From: an uncultured Ramlibacter sp.
GTDB lineage: Bacteria; Pseudomonadota; Gammaproteobacteria; Burkholderiales; Burkholderiaceae_C
Assembly: GCF_936925435.1 (NCBI RefSeq)
Contig: NZ_CAKZHQ010000003.1
Coordinates: 208,227-272,226 of the forward strand
Reading direction: 5' to 3'
DNA: 64,000 nucleotides
A program made the translations under genes and the position numbers. This document shows positions 27,253-36,747 of this stretch, one piece after another (within the stretch, counting starts at the first letter, position 1; each line of letters starts with the position of its first letter). The notes under the pieces are model-generated. The model saw only the letters and a program-made list of their open reading frames with translations, was not told where the DNA came from and ran no database searches.

Positions 27253-28446
27253 TTACCTCGCATTGAGCAGTTGCGCCACATCGACGCGGGCGGCGCTCAG
27301 GGCCGGGATCAGGGCGGCCACGAAGGCCACGCCCAGGGCCGCGACCGGGATCCAGATCTCCTGGGCCACCCAGGTCCAGCCGCTCAGTGGCAGCGATTGC
27401 TGGGCCGCCAACAAAGAGCCTACCAGAGCTGTCAAGCCATGGCCAAGGCCCAGGCCCAGCAGCGAGGCCAGCAGGGCCAGCCAGAGCGCCTCGCACAGCA
27501 TCAGCAGCGCCACCCGCAGCGGCGTGGCGCCCAGCATGCGCAGCATGGCCAGATCCTCGCGGCGCTCGCGCACCGCGTTCCACAGCGCGATGAAGACGCT
27601 CAGCGCCGCCGTCACCAACAGCACCACGCCCAGGCCTTGCAGGGCCTCGGAGCCCACGCCCAGCATGCGCAGCAGGCGCGTGACCTCCACCGCCGGCGCC
27701 GCCGCCTGCATGCTGGTGCCGGTGTTGACCATGCGCGGGAAGCTGACCGCTGCCAGCGGCGTGGTGTAGCGGATCAGGGCCATGGTCACTTCGCGCTCGT
27801 CCTCATGCGCCTTGCCGTCGCCATGGCCGGCCTTCTCGTGCAGCTGCCAGACCGATTCCAGGCCGGTCAGGATGAGGCGGTCGGCCACGCAGCCGCAGGG
27901 CGCCAGCACGCCGGCCACGCGGTAGGGCGCGTCGCCGTGCGCGTGGCCGCCGCCGCCCAGGCCGTGGTTGCCGCTGAAGCTGCCGCCGCTCTTGAGGCCG
28001 CTGGCGGCCGCCACCTGGGCGCCCAGCACGGCTTCCATGGGCTGCTCCCAGCTGCGCCCCTGCACCGGCCGCAGCCCGTACTGCGCCAGATAGTCCTGGG
28101 TCGTGCCAAGGATGCGGAAACCGCCGAAGCTGTCGCCCATGGCCAGCGGCACCAGGCTGGCCACCTGCGGGTGCTTTTGCAGGGCCTGGATCTCGGCCAG
28201 CGGCACATTGCCCGGCGCCACGTCGATCTGGAACACGCCAGCCAGGATCAGCTGCAGCGGGCTGCCCTTGGCGCCCACCACCAGGTCGATGCCGGCCAGG
28301 TTGCGCTGGAAGGAGCGGCTGACCTGTTCGCTGGCCAGCACGACAAAGGTGATGGAGGCCAGGCCCAGGGTCAGCAGCAGCAGGTTGAGCACCGCGGCCA
28401 GCGGCCGCGACCACAGGTAGCGGAAGGCAAGCGCTACTGTTTTCAT
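27253..28446 (-). CDS. FtsX/MacB-type ABC permease with His-rich periplasmic domain
   Basis: 397-residue permease with one N-terminal membrane segment, a large periplasmic domain (residues about 40-270) and three C-terminal segments, the type VII ABC layout. The periplasmic domain carries histidine-rich runs (GNHGLGGGGHAHGD and HEKAGHGDGKAHEDE) and a CGC pair, which fit metal sensing or handling. It overlaps the ATPase gene by four bases. These exporters act mechanically on periplasmic partners; here the DUF3299 and ZnuD proteins are candidates. Confidence 0.8.
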   Translation of the reverse strand: MKTVALAFRYLWSRPLAAVLNLLLLTLGLASITFVVLASEQVSRSFQRNLAGIDLVVGAKGSPLQLILAGVFQIDVAPGNVPLAEIQALQKHPQVASLVPLAMGDSFGGFRILGTTQDYLAQYGLRPVQGRSWEQPMEAVLGAQVAAASGLKSGGSFSGNHGLGGGGHAHGDAPYRVAGVLAPCGCVADRLILTGLESVWQLHEKAGHGDGKAHEDEREVTMALIRYTTPLAAVSFPRMVNTGTSMQAAAPAVEVTRLLRMLGVGSEALQGLGVVLLVTAALSVFIALWNAVRERREDLAMLRMLGATPLRVALLMLCEALWLALLASLLGLGLGHGLTALVGSLLAAQQSLPLSGWTWVAQEIWIPVAALGVAFVAALIPALSAARVDVAQLLNAR

Positions 28447-29111
28447 AGCTTCTCAGGCCCAATCCACGCGGGCTGCGCGCCGATTTCATACACCAGCGCG
28501 TCGGCGAAGGCATGCTGCACGCGGTGGTCATGGGTGGCGATCACCAGGCTGGCGTTGCACTGCCGGGCGCAGTCACGCAACAGGCCCAGGCTGGTGGCTG
28601 CCGCCGCGTCGTCCAGGCTGGCCGTGGGCTCGTCGGCCAGGATCAGCTTGGGCGCCATCAGGATGGCACGGGCCAGGGCCACGCGCTGGGCCTGGCCGCC
28701 CGACAGCTGGCTGGGCCGGCGTTGGGCCAGCTGGGCCACATCCAGAGTCTCCAGCGCGCGAGCGATGCCGGGCCTGTCCACCGTCAGGCCAGCAGCGAAG
28801 TAGGCCAGCTCCAGATTGCTTTGCACGCTGAGCGCCTCGCTCAAGTGCAGACGCTGCGGCAGAAAGCCCAACTGGCGGCCACGCCAGCGGTCGCACTGGG
28901 CGCGCGACAAACCGCCCAGGGCCTGGCCCGCCACAGTCACCGTGCCGCCTGTGGGCGTGCGCAGGCCGGCGGCCAACGCCAGCCAGGTGGATTTGCCGGC
29001 GCCGGAGTTGCCGCGCAGCAGCAGGGTTGCGCCCTGGGGCAGCTGGATGTCGGCAAAGAACAGTTCGGGGCCGGCTGCGTAGCGGTAGCGCAGCGCTCGG
29101 GTCTCGACCAC
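28443..29111 (-). CDS. ABC transporter ATP-binding protein (LolD/MacB class)
   Basis: 222-residue ATPase. Walker A is GNSGAGKST, the signature is LSGGQAQRVALARA and Walker B is LILADEPTASLD, followed by THDHRVQ with the switch histidine. It energises the permease encoded next in the operon. A GTG start at 29111 is used; msrA ends six bases upstream. Confidence 0.88.
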   Translation of the reverse strand: MVETRALRYRYAAGPELFFADIQLPQGATLLLRGNSGAGKSTWLALAAGLRTPTGGTVTVAGQALGGLSRAQCDRWRGRQLGFLPQRLHLSEALSVQSNLELAYFAAGLTVDRPGIARALETLDVAQLAQRRPSQLSGGQAQRVALARAILMAPKLILADEPTASLDDAAAATSLGLLRDCARQCNASLVIATHDHRVQHAFADALVYEIGAQPAWIGPEKL

Positions 29112-29117
29112 GGGAGC

Positions 29118-29657
29118 TCAGTCCTTGGACAGCGCGGCGAAGGTCTTGCGAAACTTCGCCACCTTGGGGCCGGCCACGGCCATGCAATAGCCCTGGTGGG
29201 GGTTCTTCTCGAAGAAGTCCTGGTGGTAGTCCTCGGCGGGCCAGTAGTTCTGCAAGGGCAGGACCTCGGTCACCACCGGGCGGCCGAAGATCTTGTCCTG
29301 GTTCAGCTGCAGCACGAAGGCCTCGGCCTCCTCCTTTTGCCCGGGCGTCGTGGTGTAGATGCCGCTGCGGTACTGGGTGCCCACGTCGTTGCCCTGCTGG
29401 TTCAGCGTGGTCGCATCGTGGATGACGAAGAAGATCTCCAGGATCTGGCGCAGGCTGATCTGCTGGGGGTCGAACTCCAGCTTGACCACCTCGTTGTGGC
29501 CTGTGCGGCCAGTGCAGACCTGCTCGTAGCTGGGGCGTTCGCCCTGGCCGTTGCTGTAGCCGGACTCGACGTCGGTGACGCCGCGCACCTTGACGTAGAC
29601 CGCCTCGGTGCACCAGAAACAGCCGCCGCCCAGGACGATGGTTTGCGAGTTGCTCAT
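29118..29657 (-). CDS. msrA: peptide methionine sulfoxide reductase A
   Basis: 179-residue enzyme that reduces methionine-S-sulfoxide. The active-site motif GGGCFWC puts the catalytic cysteine at residue 13. Other conserved parts are ESGYSNG, the GHNEVVKLEFDP segment and YWPAEDYHQDFFEKNP. The ATG at 29657 is set by AAGGAAA upstream. It is cytoplasmic and appears to lead the operon that continues into the ABC/ZnuD genes, an unusual partner. Confidence 0.94.
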   Translation of the reverse strand: MSNSQTIVLGGGCFWCTEAVYVKVRGVTDVESGYSNGQGERPSYEQVCTGRTGHNEVVKLEFDPQQISLRQILEIFFVIHDATTLNQQGNDVGTQYRSGIYTTTPGQKEEAEAFVLQLNQDKIFGRPVVTEVLPLQNYWPAEDYHQDFFEKNPHQGYCMAVAGPKVAKFRKTFAALSKD

Positions 29658-29733
29658 ATGCGTTTCCTTGGAATGCCTGAACTGTAGCCGCCTGGGCCCG
29701 GCCCCGGATTGCGCGGGCCTTACGATGCGCCCC

Positions 29734-30504
29734 ATGGACATTGGTGAATTGAAACCCCTTGCGGCCGCCCTGGTGCTGCCGCCGGCCGGCCCGCTGCTGC
29801 TGGCCTTTCTAGGGTGGTTGCTGGCCCGGCGTCACCGGCGCAGCGGCGCGGCCCTGCTGCTGGCCGCCCTGGCCCTGCTCTGGCTGCTGGCCTGCAGCGG
29901 CGTGGCCGTGGCCTTGGCCGGCTGGGCCCTGCCACGGGCGCAGCCCCTAGAGGCGAGCCAGCTGGCCGCGGCCCGGCCGCAGGCGCTGGTCGTGCTGGGC
30001 GGAGGCCTGTTGCCGCAGGCGCCCGAGTACGGCCAATCCCAGCCCTCCTCCGCCACCCTGGCCCGGCTGCGCTACGGCGCGCGGCTGGCAAAGGCCAGCG
30101 GCCTGCCCCTGGCCTTTGCCGGCGGTATCGGCTGGGCCGCCTCGGGGATGGACACCGACCCCGAGGGCGAGATCGCGCGGCGGGTGCTGGCCGAATGGGG
30201 CCTGCAGGCGCGCTGGCTGGACAGCGCCTCGCGCGACACCCAGGAAAACGCCCAGCAGATGCGCCGTTTGCTGCAAGCCGATGGCGTGCAGCGCATCGTC
30301 CTGGTCACCAGCGCCAGCCACATGCCGCGGTCCCGACTGGAGTTCGAGCGCGCCGGTTTCACGGTGACGCCCGCGCCCACCGGCTTCATCCTGCCCAGCG
30401 AACGGCCGCTGCTGCAATGGCTGCCCTCAGCCGATGGGCTGGCGCTCTCGCGCGAAGTGTTGCGCGAATGGCTGGCACTGCGGGTGGCCGGGTCGCGCCA
30501 GTGA
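29734..30504 (+). CDS. YdcF/ElyC-like DUF218 membrane protein
   Basis: 256 residues. Two N-terminal membrane segments (about residues 13-32 and 40-65) precede a DUF218 domain with the motifs ALVVLGGG, SGLPLAFAGG, SRDTQENA and VTSASHMPRSRLEFERAG. E. coli relatives act in envelope polysaccharide metabolism, but the enzymatic reaction is not settled. Start ATG 29734 is chosen; ATG 29725 is in frame and possible. It diverges from msrA. Confidence 0.8.
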   Translation: MDIGELKPLAAALVLPPAGPLLLAFLGWLLARRHRRSGAALLLAALALLWLLACSGVAVALAGWALPRAQPLEASQLAAARPQALVVLGGGLLPQAPEYGQSQPSSATLARLRYGARLAKASGLPLAFAGGIGWAASGMDTDPEGEIARRVLAEWGLQARWLDSASRDTQENAQQMRRLLQADGVQRIVLVTSASHMPRSRLEFERAGFTVTPAPTGFILPSERPLLQWLPSADGLALSREVLREWLALRVAGSRQ

Positions 30505-30513
30505 CGTTGCGCA

Positions 30514-30563
30514 TTGACTGCCTGGGCCCGGGACCGCTATATTACTAACCAGTCAGTCATTAA
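30514..30563 (+). promoter_or_regulatory. sigma-70 promoter with overlapping TetR-type operator
   Basis: TTGACT (30514-30519), 18 bases, TATATT (30538-30543) is a strong sigma-70 promoter with a start expected near 30550. An imperfect inverted repeat TTACTAAC (30542-30549) and GTCATTAA (30556-30563) covers the -10 end and start site. It lies right before a TetR-family gene, so repression by that protein is likely. Confidence 0.7.
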
Positions 30564-30569
30564 TTCTTC

Positions 30570-31259
30570 ATGTCCCTGTCCAAGCTCATCGGTGGCCGCG
30601 CCGGCAACGCGAGCGACGAGGTCCAGGCCGCCAAGCGCGAGCGCCGCAAGCAAGCCCGTCCGGGCGAGCTGCTGGATGCCGCGCTCGACCTATTCGTCGA
30701 GAAGGGCTTTGCCGCCACCCGGGCCGAAGAGGTCGCGGCCCGCGCCGGCGTCTCCAAGGGCACGCTGTTCCTGTACTTCCCGAGCAAGGAAGAACTGCTC
30801 AAGGCCGTGGTGCGCGAGAACATCGCCGGCCGCTTTGCCGAATGGAACGAGGAATTCGACCACTTTGAAGGCAGCAGCGCCGACATGGTGCGCTACTGCA
30901 TGAACGTCTGGTGGCAGCGCGTGGGCGCGACCAAGGCCTCGGGCATCACCAAGCTGATGATGAGCGAGGCGAGCAACTTCCCCGAGATTGCCGCCTTCTA
31001 CCAGCAGGAGGTGATCGTCCCGGGCCAGGCCCTGATCCGCAAGATCCTCCAACGCGGCGTGGACAGCGGCGAATTCGGCCCGTTGGACCTGGATTACGCG
31101 ATCTTCCTGATCATCGCCCCCCTGATTTTTCTCATCATGTCCAAACACTCCATGGGCGCCTGCGTGCCCGTCGGCACCGAGCTCGACCCGCAGCGCTACA
31201 TCGCGGCCCAGGCCGACGCCATCCTCAACGGCCTGGTCGTGCGCGGAGGCAAGGCATGA
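30570..31259 (+). CDS. TetR/AcrR-family repressor of the RND operon
   Basis: 229 residues. The N-terminal HTH is typical: LLDAALDLFVEKGF, then RAEEVAARAGVSKGTLFLYFPSKEEL (quoted in parts). The C-terminal domain is of the ligand-binding kind, rich in hydrophobic residues (AIFLIIAPLIFLIM). It is the first gene of the operon; its stop overlaps the adaptor gene start (ATGA), so it controls the genes it precedes. No Shine-Dalgarno is visible; with a start near 30550 the leader is about 20 bases. Confidence 0.9.
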   Translation: MSLSKLIGGRAGNASDEVQAAKRERRKQARPGELLDAALDLFVEKGFAATRAEEVAARAGVSKGTLFLYFPSKEELLKAVVRENIAGRFAEWNEEFDHFEGSSADMVRYCMNVWWQRVGATKASGITKLMMSEASNFPEIAAFYQQEVIVPGQALIRKILQRGVDSGEFGPLDLDYAIFLIIAPLIFLIMSKHSMGACVPVGTELDPQRYIAAQADAILNGLVVRGGKA

Positions 31260-32437
31260 AGCGCCCCGCCCTGAAATGGCTGGTGGCCGGCGTGGTGCTG
31301 GTGCTGCTGGCCGGCGGCGTGCTGCGCGCCCTGTCGGTGCGCAAGGACCAGCGCGAGGCGGTGGCTGCCGCCAGCCTGGCCAAGACCGAGTCGGTGATTG
31401 AACTGGCCGCCACCGACGTGGTGCCGGCCGCCGTGGTCGACCTGGTGCGCGGCCTGCCGCTGTCGGGCGCGCTGCGGGCCGTCAATTCGGCCCTGGTCAA
31501 GGCCCGCGCCGTCGGTGAACTGCAAGGCCTGACGGTGCGCGAGGGCGACCGGGTCCAGGCCGGCCAGGTGATCGCGCGCATCGACCCCACGGAATACCAG
31601 CACCGCGTCCGCCAGGCCCAGGAGCAGGCCGACGCCGCCCGCGTGCAGATCGACATCGCCCAGCGCCAGTGGACCAACAACCAGGCCCTGGTCGACCAGG
31701 GCTTCATCTCCAAGGCCGCACTGGACACCTCGCAGAACAACCTGGCCGGCGCCCAGTCCACCCACAAGGCGGCACTGGCCGCGGTCGACCTGGCGCGCAA
31801 GATGCTCGACGACACGGTGATGCGCACACCCATCTCTGGCGTGGTCGCCCAGCGCCTGGCCCAGCCCGGCGAGCGCATGGCCCTGGACGCCCGCGTGGTA
31901 GAGATCGTCGACCTGTCGCGGCTGGAAATGGAGGCCACGCTGTCGGCCGCCGACTCCATGCAGGTGCGGGTCGGCCAGTCCGCCACGCTGCAGATCGAGG
32001 GCAGCGCCAGGCCGGTGGCCGCCACCGTGGCGCGCATCAACCCCAGCGCCCAGGCCGGCAGCCGCAGCGTGCTGGCCTACCTGGCCATCGCCGATGCCAG
32101 CGGCCTGCGCCAGGGCCTGTATGCCCAGGGCACGCTGGCCATCGGCCACGGCGCGGAACTGGCCGTGCCGCTGACAGCGGTGCGCACCGACAAGCCCGCA
32201 CCTTATGTGCAGGTGGTGGAGAACAGCCGCATCGTTCACAAGCCGGTGCAAACCGGCGCCCAGGGCGAGTCCGGCAAGGAAGCCCTGGTGGCCGTCAAGG
32301 GCCTGGCGCCCGGCGCCCTGGTGGTGCGCGGCAACCTGGGGTCGCTGCGCGAAGGCACGGCGGTGAAGTTCACGCCCATGGCCGTTCCCGTCGTGCCAGT
32401 CACTCCGGCTGCGCCCGTTCGCTCGCCCAGCCCCTGA
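31256..32437 (+). CDS. RND efflux periplasmic adaptor (MFP/HlyD family)
   Basis: 393-residue membrane-fusion protein with one N-terminal membrane segment (about residues 7-24). It shows the lipoyl half-motifs VKARAVGELQGLTVREGDRV and MRTPISGVVAQRLAQPGE (parts), separated by a coiled-coil hairpin around residues 100-185. It links the inner-membrane pump to an outer-membrane channel. It overlaps the TetR gene by four bases and lies ten bases before the pump gene. Confidence 0.9.
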   Translation: MKRPALKWLVAGVVLVLLAGGVLRALSVRKDQREAVAAASLAKTESVIELAATDVVPAAVVDLVRGLPLSGALRAVNSALVKARAVGELQGLTVREGDRVQAGQVIARIDPTEYQHRVRQAQEQADAARVQIDIAQRQWTNNQALVDQGFISKAALDTSQNNLAGAQSTHKAALAAVDLARKMLDDTVMRTPISGVVAQRLAQPGERMALDARVVEIVDLSRLEMEATLSAADSMQVRVGQSATLQIEGSARPVAATVARINPSAQAGSRSVLAYLAIADASGLRQGLYAQGTLAIGHGAELAVPLTAVRTDKPAPYVQVVENSRIVHKPVQTGAQGESGKEALVAVKGLAPGALVVRGNLGSLREGTAVKFTPMAVPVVPVTPAAPVRSPSP

Positions 32438-32447
32438 GCCGCCCGCC

Positions 32448-35400
32448 ATGTGGTTCACCCGCGTCAGCCTGCAAAACCCGGTCTTCGCGACCATGGTCAT
32501 GCTGGCCATCGTCGTGCTGGGACTGTTCTCCCTGCAACGCCTGAAGGTCGACCAGTTCCCCAACATCGACTTCCCGGTGGTGGTGGTGACCGCCGAATAC
32601 CCCGGTGCCTCGCCCGAGATCGTCGAGAGCGAGGTCAGCAAGAAGATCGAGGAAGGCGTCAATGCCATCGCCGGTATCAACGCCCTGACCTCGCGCAGCT
32701 ACGAGGGCCAGTCGGTCGTGGTGATCGAGTTCCAGTTGCACATCGACGGCCGCAAGGCAGCCGAGGACGTGCGCGAGAAGATCGCCGCCGTGCGGCCGAC
32801 CTTCCGCACCGAGGTCAAGGAGCCGCGCGTGCTGCGCTTCGACCCGGCCAGCCGCGCCATCTGGTCGCTGGCCGTGCTGCCCGATCCCTCCAGGGGCCGC
32901 GCCATGTCGGCCGTGGAGCTGACCAACTGGTCCGACCAGGTCCTGAAAAAGCGCCTGGAAAACGTGCGCGGCGTTGGCTCGGTCACCCTGGTGGGCGGCA
33001 CCAAGCGCGAGATCAACATCTACCTGAACCCGCAGGCCATGGAGTCCCTGGGCATCACGGCCGACCAGGTGGCCGCCGCGGTGCGCAGCGAAAACCAGGA
33101 CCTGCCGGTCGGCGCGATCCGCTCGCTGGCGCAAGAGCGCGTGGTGCAGATCGACGCGCGCATGCAGCGCCCGGAGGACTTCGGCAAGATCATCGTCACG
33201 CGCAAGAATGGCACGCCGGTGCGGGTCGAGCAGGTCGCCCGCGTGGCCGACGGCGCCCAGGAAGTCGACAGCCTGGCGCTGTACAACGGCGGCCGCACCC
33301 TGCTGCTGACGGTGCAAAAGGCCCAGGACGAGAACACCATCGAGGTGGTCGACGGCCTCAAGCGCACTGTCGACGAGATGGGCGCCCAGCTGCCGCCGGG
33401 CGTGCGGCTCGAGCCCATCCTGGACGGCTCACGGCCGATCCGGGTGGCGGTGGAGAACGTGCGGCGCACCCTGATCGAAGGCGCCTTGCTGACAGTCCTG
33501 ATCGTCTTTCTGTTCCTGAACTCCTGGCGCTCAACGGTGATCACCGGCCTGACGCTGCCGATCGCGCTGATCGGCACCTTCCTGTTCATGCACATGTTCG
33601 GCTTTTCCATCAACATGATCACGCTGATGGCGCTGTCGCTGTGCGTGGGCCTGCTGATCGACGACGCCATCGTGGTGCGCGAGAACATCGTGCGCCATGT
33701 GCTGATGGGTAAGAGCCCCTACCAGGCCTCGCTGGAAGGCACGCAGGAAATCGGCATGGCGGTGCTGGCCACCACCTTTTCCATCGTCGCGGTGTTCCTG
33801 CCGATCGGCTTCATGGGCGGCATCATCGGCAAGTTCTTCCACGAGTTCGGCGTGACCATTGTGGCGGCGGTGATGATCTCGATGTTCGTCAGCTTCACGC
33901 TCGACCCCATGCTGTCGTCGATCTGGCACGACCCCGAGATCGAAGCCCACGGCAAACCCAAGGCCAAGCTTTCGCTCTACGACAAGACCATAGGCCGCGT
34001 CACCGGCTGGTTCGACCGCGCCACCGATTCCATGGCCGATGGCTACCAGGGCCTGCTGCGCTGGTCGCTGGCCCACAAGCTGGCCACCGTGCTGCTGGCC
34101 ACCGGCATCTTCATCACCAGCCTGGTGATGGTGCCGCTGCTGGGCACGGAGTTCGTGCCCAAGGCCGACTTCTCCGAGACCAACATCAGTTTTTACACGC
34201 CGGTGGGCTCATCGCTGGAAGCGACCGAGGCCAAGGCGCGCCAGGTCGAGGCCATCGTGCGCAGCTACCCGGAGGTCAAGTACACGTTGGCGACCATCAA
34301 CACCGGCAACGCCCAGGGCAAGATCTACGCGGCGGTCTATGTGCGGCTGGTCGACCGCAAGCTGCGCTCGCGCAACGTCGACGAGATCTCCGGCGCGCTG
34401 CGCGAGCGCTTGCGCCAGGTGCCGGGCATCACCGTCACCCATGCCGGCCTGGTCGACGCGGTGGGCGGCAACAAGCAGATCGAGTTCTCGCTGCAGGGCC
34501 CCGACCTCAAGGAGCTGGAGCGCCTGTCGCAACTGGTCAGCGAGGCCATCCGCCCCATCCCGGGCCTGGTCGACCTGGACTCCAGCGTCAAGCCCGACAA
34601 GCCTGTGATCGACGTCGAGGTGCATCGCGATGCCGCCTCCGACCTGGGCCTGTCGGTGGCGCAGATCGCTGCCTCGCTGCGCGTGCTGGTGGCTGGCCAG
34701 ACCGTGGGCAACTGGCGTGCGCCGGACGACCAGACCTATGACGTCAATGTGCGGCTGGCGCCGGACGCCCGCGTCGCGCCCAACCAGCTGGAACGCCTGC
34801 CCTTTGCCACTGGCACCAATGCCGATGGCAGCTCGCGCATCGTGCGGCTCAACCAGCTGGCCACGGTCAAGGAAGCCACCGGCCCCAACCAGATCAACCG
34901 GCGCGACCTGACGCGCGAGGTGGCGATCAACGCCAATGCCTACCTGCGCTCGGCCGGCGAGGTCTCCACCGACATCCGCGCCAGGCTGGACGGCATCGCC
35001 TTCCCGCCGGGCTACCGCTACGCCTTCAGCGGCTCGACCAAGAATATGGCCGAGTCCTTCGGCTATGCGGTCTCGGCCCTGGTGATGGCGGTGATCTTCA
35101 TCTACATGATCCTGGCCAGCCAGTTCAAGAGCTTCCTGCAGCCGCTGGCGCTGATGACCGCGCTGCCGTTGACCCTGATCGGCGTGGTGCTGGCGCTGCT
35201 GATGTTCCGCTCCACCTTGTCGATGTTCTCCGTCATCGGCGTGGTCATGCTGATGGGCCTGGTGACCAAGAACGCCATCTTGCTGGTGGACTTCGCGATC
35301 CGGATGCGCGACGAGGGCATGGAGCGTACCGAGGCCCTGCTGCTGGCCGCCAAGGTCCGGCTGCGCCCCATCCTGATGACCACCCTGGCCATGATCTTCG

Positions 35401-35633
35401 GCATGGTGCCGCTGGCTTTTGCCCTGACCGAGGGCTCGGAGCAGCGCGCTCCCATGGGCCAGGCCGTGATCGGCGGCGTCATCACCTCCTCCCTGCTGAC
35501 CCTGGTGGTCGTGCCTGTCGTCTACTGCTACCTGGACGACTTCGCCCGCTGGCTGCGCCGCAAGCCCGCCAGGACCACCGGCGGCAGCGGAGCCCAGCCT
35601 GTGCCGGCCTCTAAAATTGACGGTTTGTCCTGA
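32448..35633 (+). CDS. RND efflux permease (HAE1-type)
   Basis: 1061-residue pump, the usual size. Twelve membrane segments and two large periplasmic loops are evident. The N-terminal half has the proton-relay segment [13 protein letters not shown] in the fourth membrane segment and the [10 protein letters not shown] start of the pore domain. The second half has [16 protein letters not shown] with the relay lysine region. It exports organic compounds in exchange for protons. The substrate is not predictable; the group (MexK/OqxB-like versus other) is unresolved. Confidence 0.92.
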   Translation: MWFTRVSLQNPVFATMVMLAIVVLGLFSLQRLKVDQFPNIDFPVVVVTAEYPGASPEIVESEVSKKIEEGVNAIAGINALTSRSYEGQSVVVIEFQLHIDGRKAAEDVREKIAAVRPTFRTEVKEPRVLRFDPASRAIWSLAVLPDPSRGRAMSAVELTNWSDQVLKKRLENVRGVGSVTLVGGTKREINIYLNPQAMESLGITADQVAAAVRSENQDLPVGAIRSLAQERVVQIDARMQRPEDFGKIIVTRKNGTPVRVEQVARVADGAQEVDSLALYNGGRTLLLTVQKAQDENTIEVVDGLKRTVDEMGAQLPPGVRLEPILDGSRPIRVAVENVRRTLIEGALLTVLIVFLFLNSWRSTVITGLTLPIALIGTFLFMHMFGFSINMITLMALSLCVGLLIDDAIVVRENIVRHVLMGKSPYQASLEGTQEIGMAVLATTFSIVAVFLPIGFMGGIIGKFFHEFGVTIVAAVMISMFVSFTLDPMLSSIWHDPEIEAHGKPKAKLSLYDKTIGRVTGWFDRATDSMADGYQGLLRWSLAHKLATVLLATGIFITSLVMVPLLGTEFVPKADFSETNISFYTPVGSSLEATEAKARQVEAIVRSYPEVKYTLATINTGNAQGKIYAAVYVRLVDRKLRSRNVDEISGALRERLRQVPGITVTHAGLVDAVGGNKQIEFSLQGPDLKELERLSQLVSEAIRPIPGLVDLDSSVKPDKPVIDVEVHRDAASDLGLSVAQIAASLRVLVAGQTVGNWRAPDDQTYDVNVRLAPDARVAPNQLERLPFATGTNADGSSRIVRLNQLATVKEATGPNQINRRDLTREVAINANAYLRSAGEVSTDIRARLDGIAFPPGYRYAFSGSTKNMAESFGYAVSALVMAVIFIYMILASQFKSFLQPLALMTALPLTLIGVVLALLMFRSTLSMFSVIGVVMLMGLVTKNAILLVDFAIRMRDEGMERTEALLLAAKVRLRPILMTTLAMIFGMVPLAFALTEGSEQRAPMGQAVIGGVITSSLLTLVVVPVVYCYLDDFARWLRRKPARTTGGSGAQPVPASKIDGLS

Positions 35634-35654
35634 ATCCACGACCGAAAGCCATCC

Positions 35655-36344
35655 ATGACCGCCCCCGCCAATCTCGAACAAGCCCGCTTCAACATGATCG
35701 AGCAGCAGATCCGTCCCTGGGACGTGCTCGATCCCAAGGTGCTGGACCTGCTGACCCTGGTCAAGCGCGAGGATTTCGTGCCGCTGGCGCACAAGGCCCT
35801 GGCCTTCGTCGACATGGAGATCCCGCTGCTGGGCTCCGAGGACGAGGCCATGAAGAGCGGCCACTGCATGCTGGCGCCGCGCGTCGAGGCCCGCCTGCTG
35901 CAGGCGGTCGACCCGCAGCCCCATGAAAAGGTGCTGGAGATCGGCGCCGGTTCCGGCCACATGGCGGCCCTGCTGGCGCACCGCGCCGGCCAGGTCATCT
36001 CGCTGGAAATCCACCCCGAACTGGCGCGCCTGGCCGCGGCCAACCTGCGCAAGGCCGGCATCAGCAACGCGCAGGTGCTCGAGGCCGACGGCGCCAAGGG
36101 CCTGGCGGCGCAGGGCCCGTTCGACATCATCGTGCTCAGCGGCTCGGTGGCCGAGGTGCCGCAGGCCCTGCTGGCCCAGCTCAAGCCCGGTGGCCGGCTG
36201 GCCGCCATCGTCGGCAGTGAGCCGGTGATGCGCGCCACCTTTGTCACGCGCAGCGGCGAGGCCAGCTACACCACCACCCAGCCCTGGGACACGGCGGCGC
36301 CGCGCCTGGCGAACTTCCCCGAGCCCTCGCGCTTCAGCTTCTGA
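35655..36344 (+). CDS. protein-L-isoaspartate O-methyltransferase-family protein
   Basis: 229-residue SAM-dependent methyltransferase of the PCMT fold. The SAM loop VLEIGAGSGHMAALLA (about residues 92-107) and ISLEIHPELA acidic strand are typical. The N-terminal MIEQQIRPWDVLDPKVLDLL segment marks the proteobacterial subgroup next to tolC. Whether it repairs isoaspartate is uncertain, since some of this subgroup lack the classic substrate motif. It sits 21 bases after the RND gene and 19 before the rhodanese gene. Confidence 0.8.
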   Translation: MTAPANLEQARFNMIEQQIRPWDVLDPKVLDLLTLVKREDFVPLAHKALAFVDMEIPLLGSEDEAMKSGHCMLAPRVEARLLQAVDPQPHEKVLEIGAGSGHMAALLAHRAGQVISLEIHPELARLAAANLRKAGISNAQVLEADGAKGLAAQGPFDIIVLSGSVAEVPQALLAQLKPGGRLAAIVGSEPVMRATFVTRSGEASYTTTQPWDTAAPRLANFPEPSRFSF

Positions 36345-36363
36345 GTCACCACGGACCCCAACC

Positions 36364-36699
36364 ATGATCGTCCAAGTACGCCCTTCCGAGCTCGCGGCCT
36401 GGCTGCAGCAGCAAAGCCAGCCGGCCGTCGTGCTGGACGTGCGTGAGCCCTCGGAGCTGCGCACTGCGAGCGTGCGGGCCGAGGGCTTCGAACTGGTCAC
36501 CATCCCGATGAACGAGATCCCGGCACGGCTGGGCGAGCTGGACGCCGGCCGTCCCATCGCCTGCCTGTGCCACCACGGTGCACGCAGCCAGCGCGTGGCC
36601 ATGTTCCTGGCCGGCAACGGCTTCGGCGAGCTTGCCAACATCGCCGGCGGCATCGACGCCTGGTCGCTGGAACGCGACAGCGCCGTGCCGCGCTACTGA
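36364..36699 (+). CDS. single-domain rhodanese-like protein
   Basis: 111-residue sulfurtransferase domain. The active loop CHHGARS has its cysteine at residue 69, with the upstream LDVREPSE motif typical of the fold. It may carry persulfide sulfur or act in thiol chemistry. The gene lies in the PCMT-rhodanese-tolC run common in Burkholderiales. Confidence 0.88.
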   Translation: MIVQVRPSELAAWLQQQSQPAVVLDVREPSELRTASVRAEGFELVTIPMNEIPARLGELDAGRPIACLCHHGARSQRVAMFLAGNGFGELANIAGGIDAWSLERDSAVPRY

Positions 36700-36747
36700 G
36701 CGCCAGGACCTGTGAACGCCAACACTCTTGACTCTAAGGACGGACCC

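Noticed and set aside
26530..28803. Plus-strand open frame of about 757 codons opposite the DUF3299/ABC genes.
   Set aside because: Runs across several real minus-strand genes and their junctions, with Gln/His/Arg-rich composition; a shadow.
34209..36653. Minus-strand open frame of about 814 codons opposite the RND permease and methyltransferase genes.
   Set aside because: Antisense shadow of well-supported genes; low-complexity composition and no recognisable domain.
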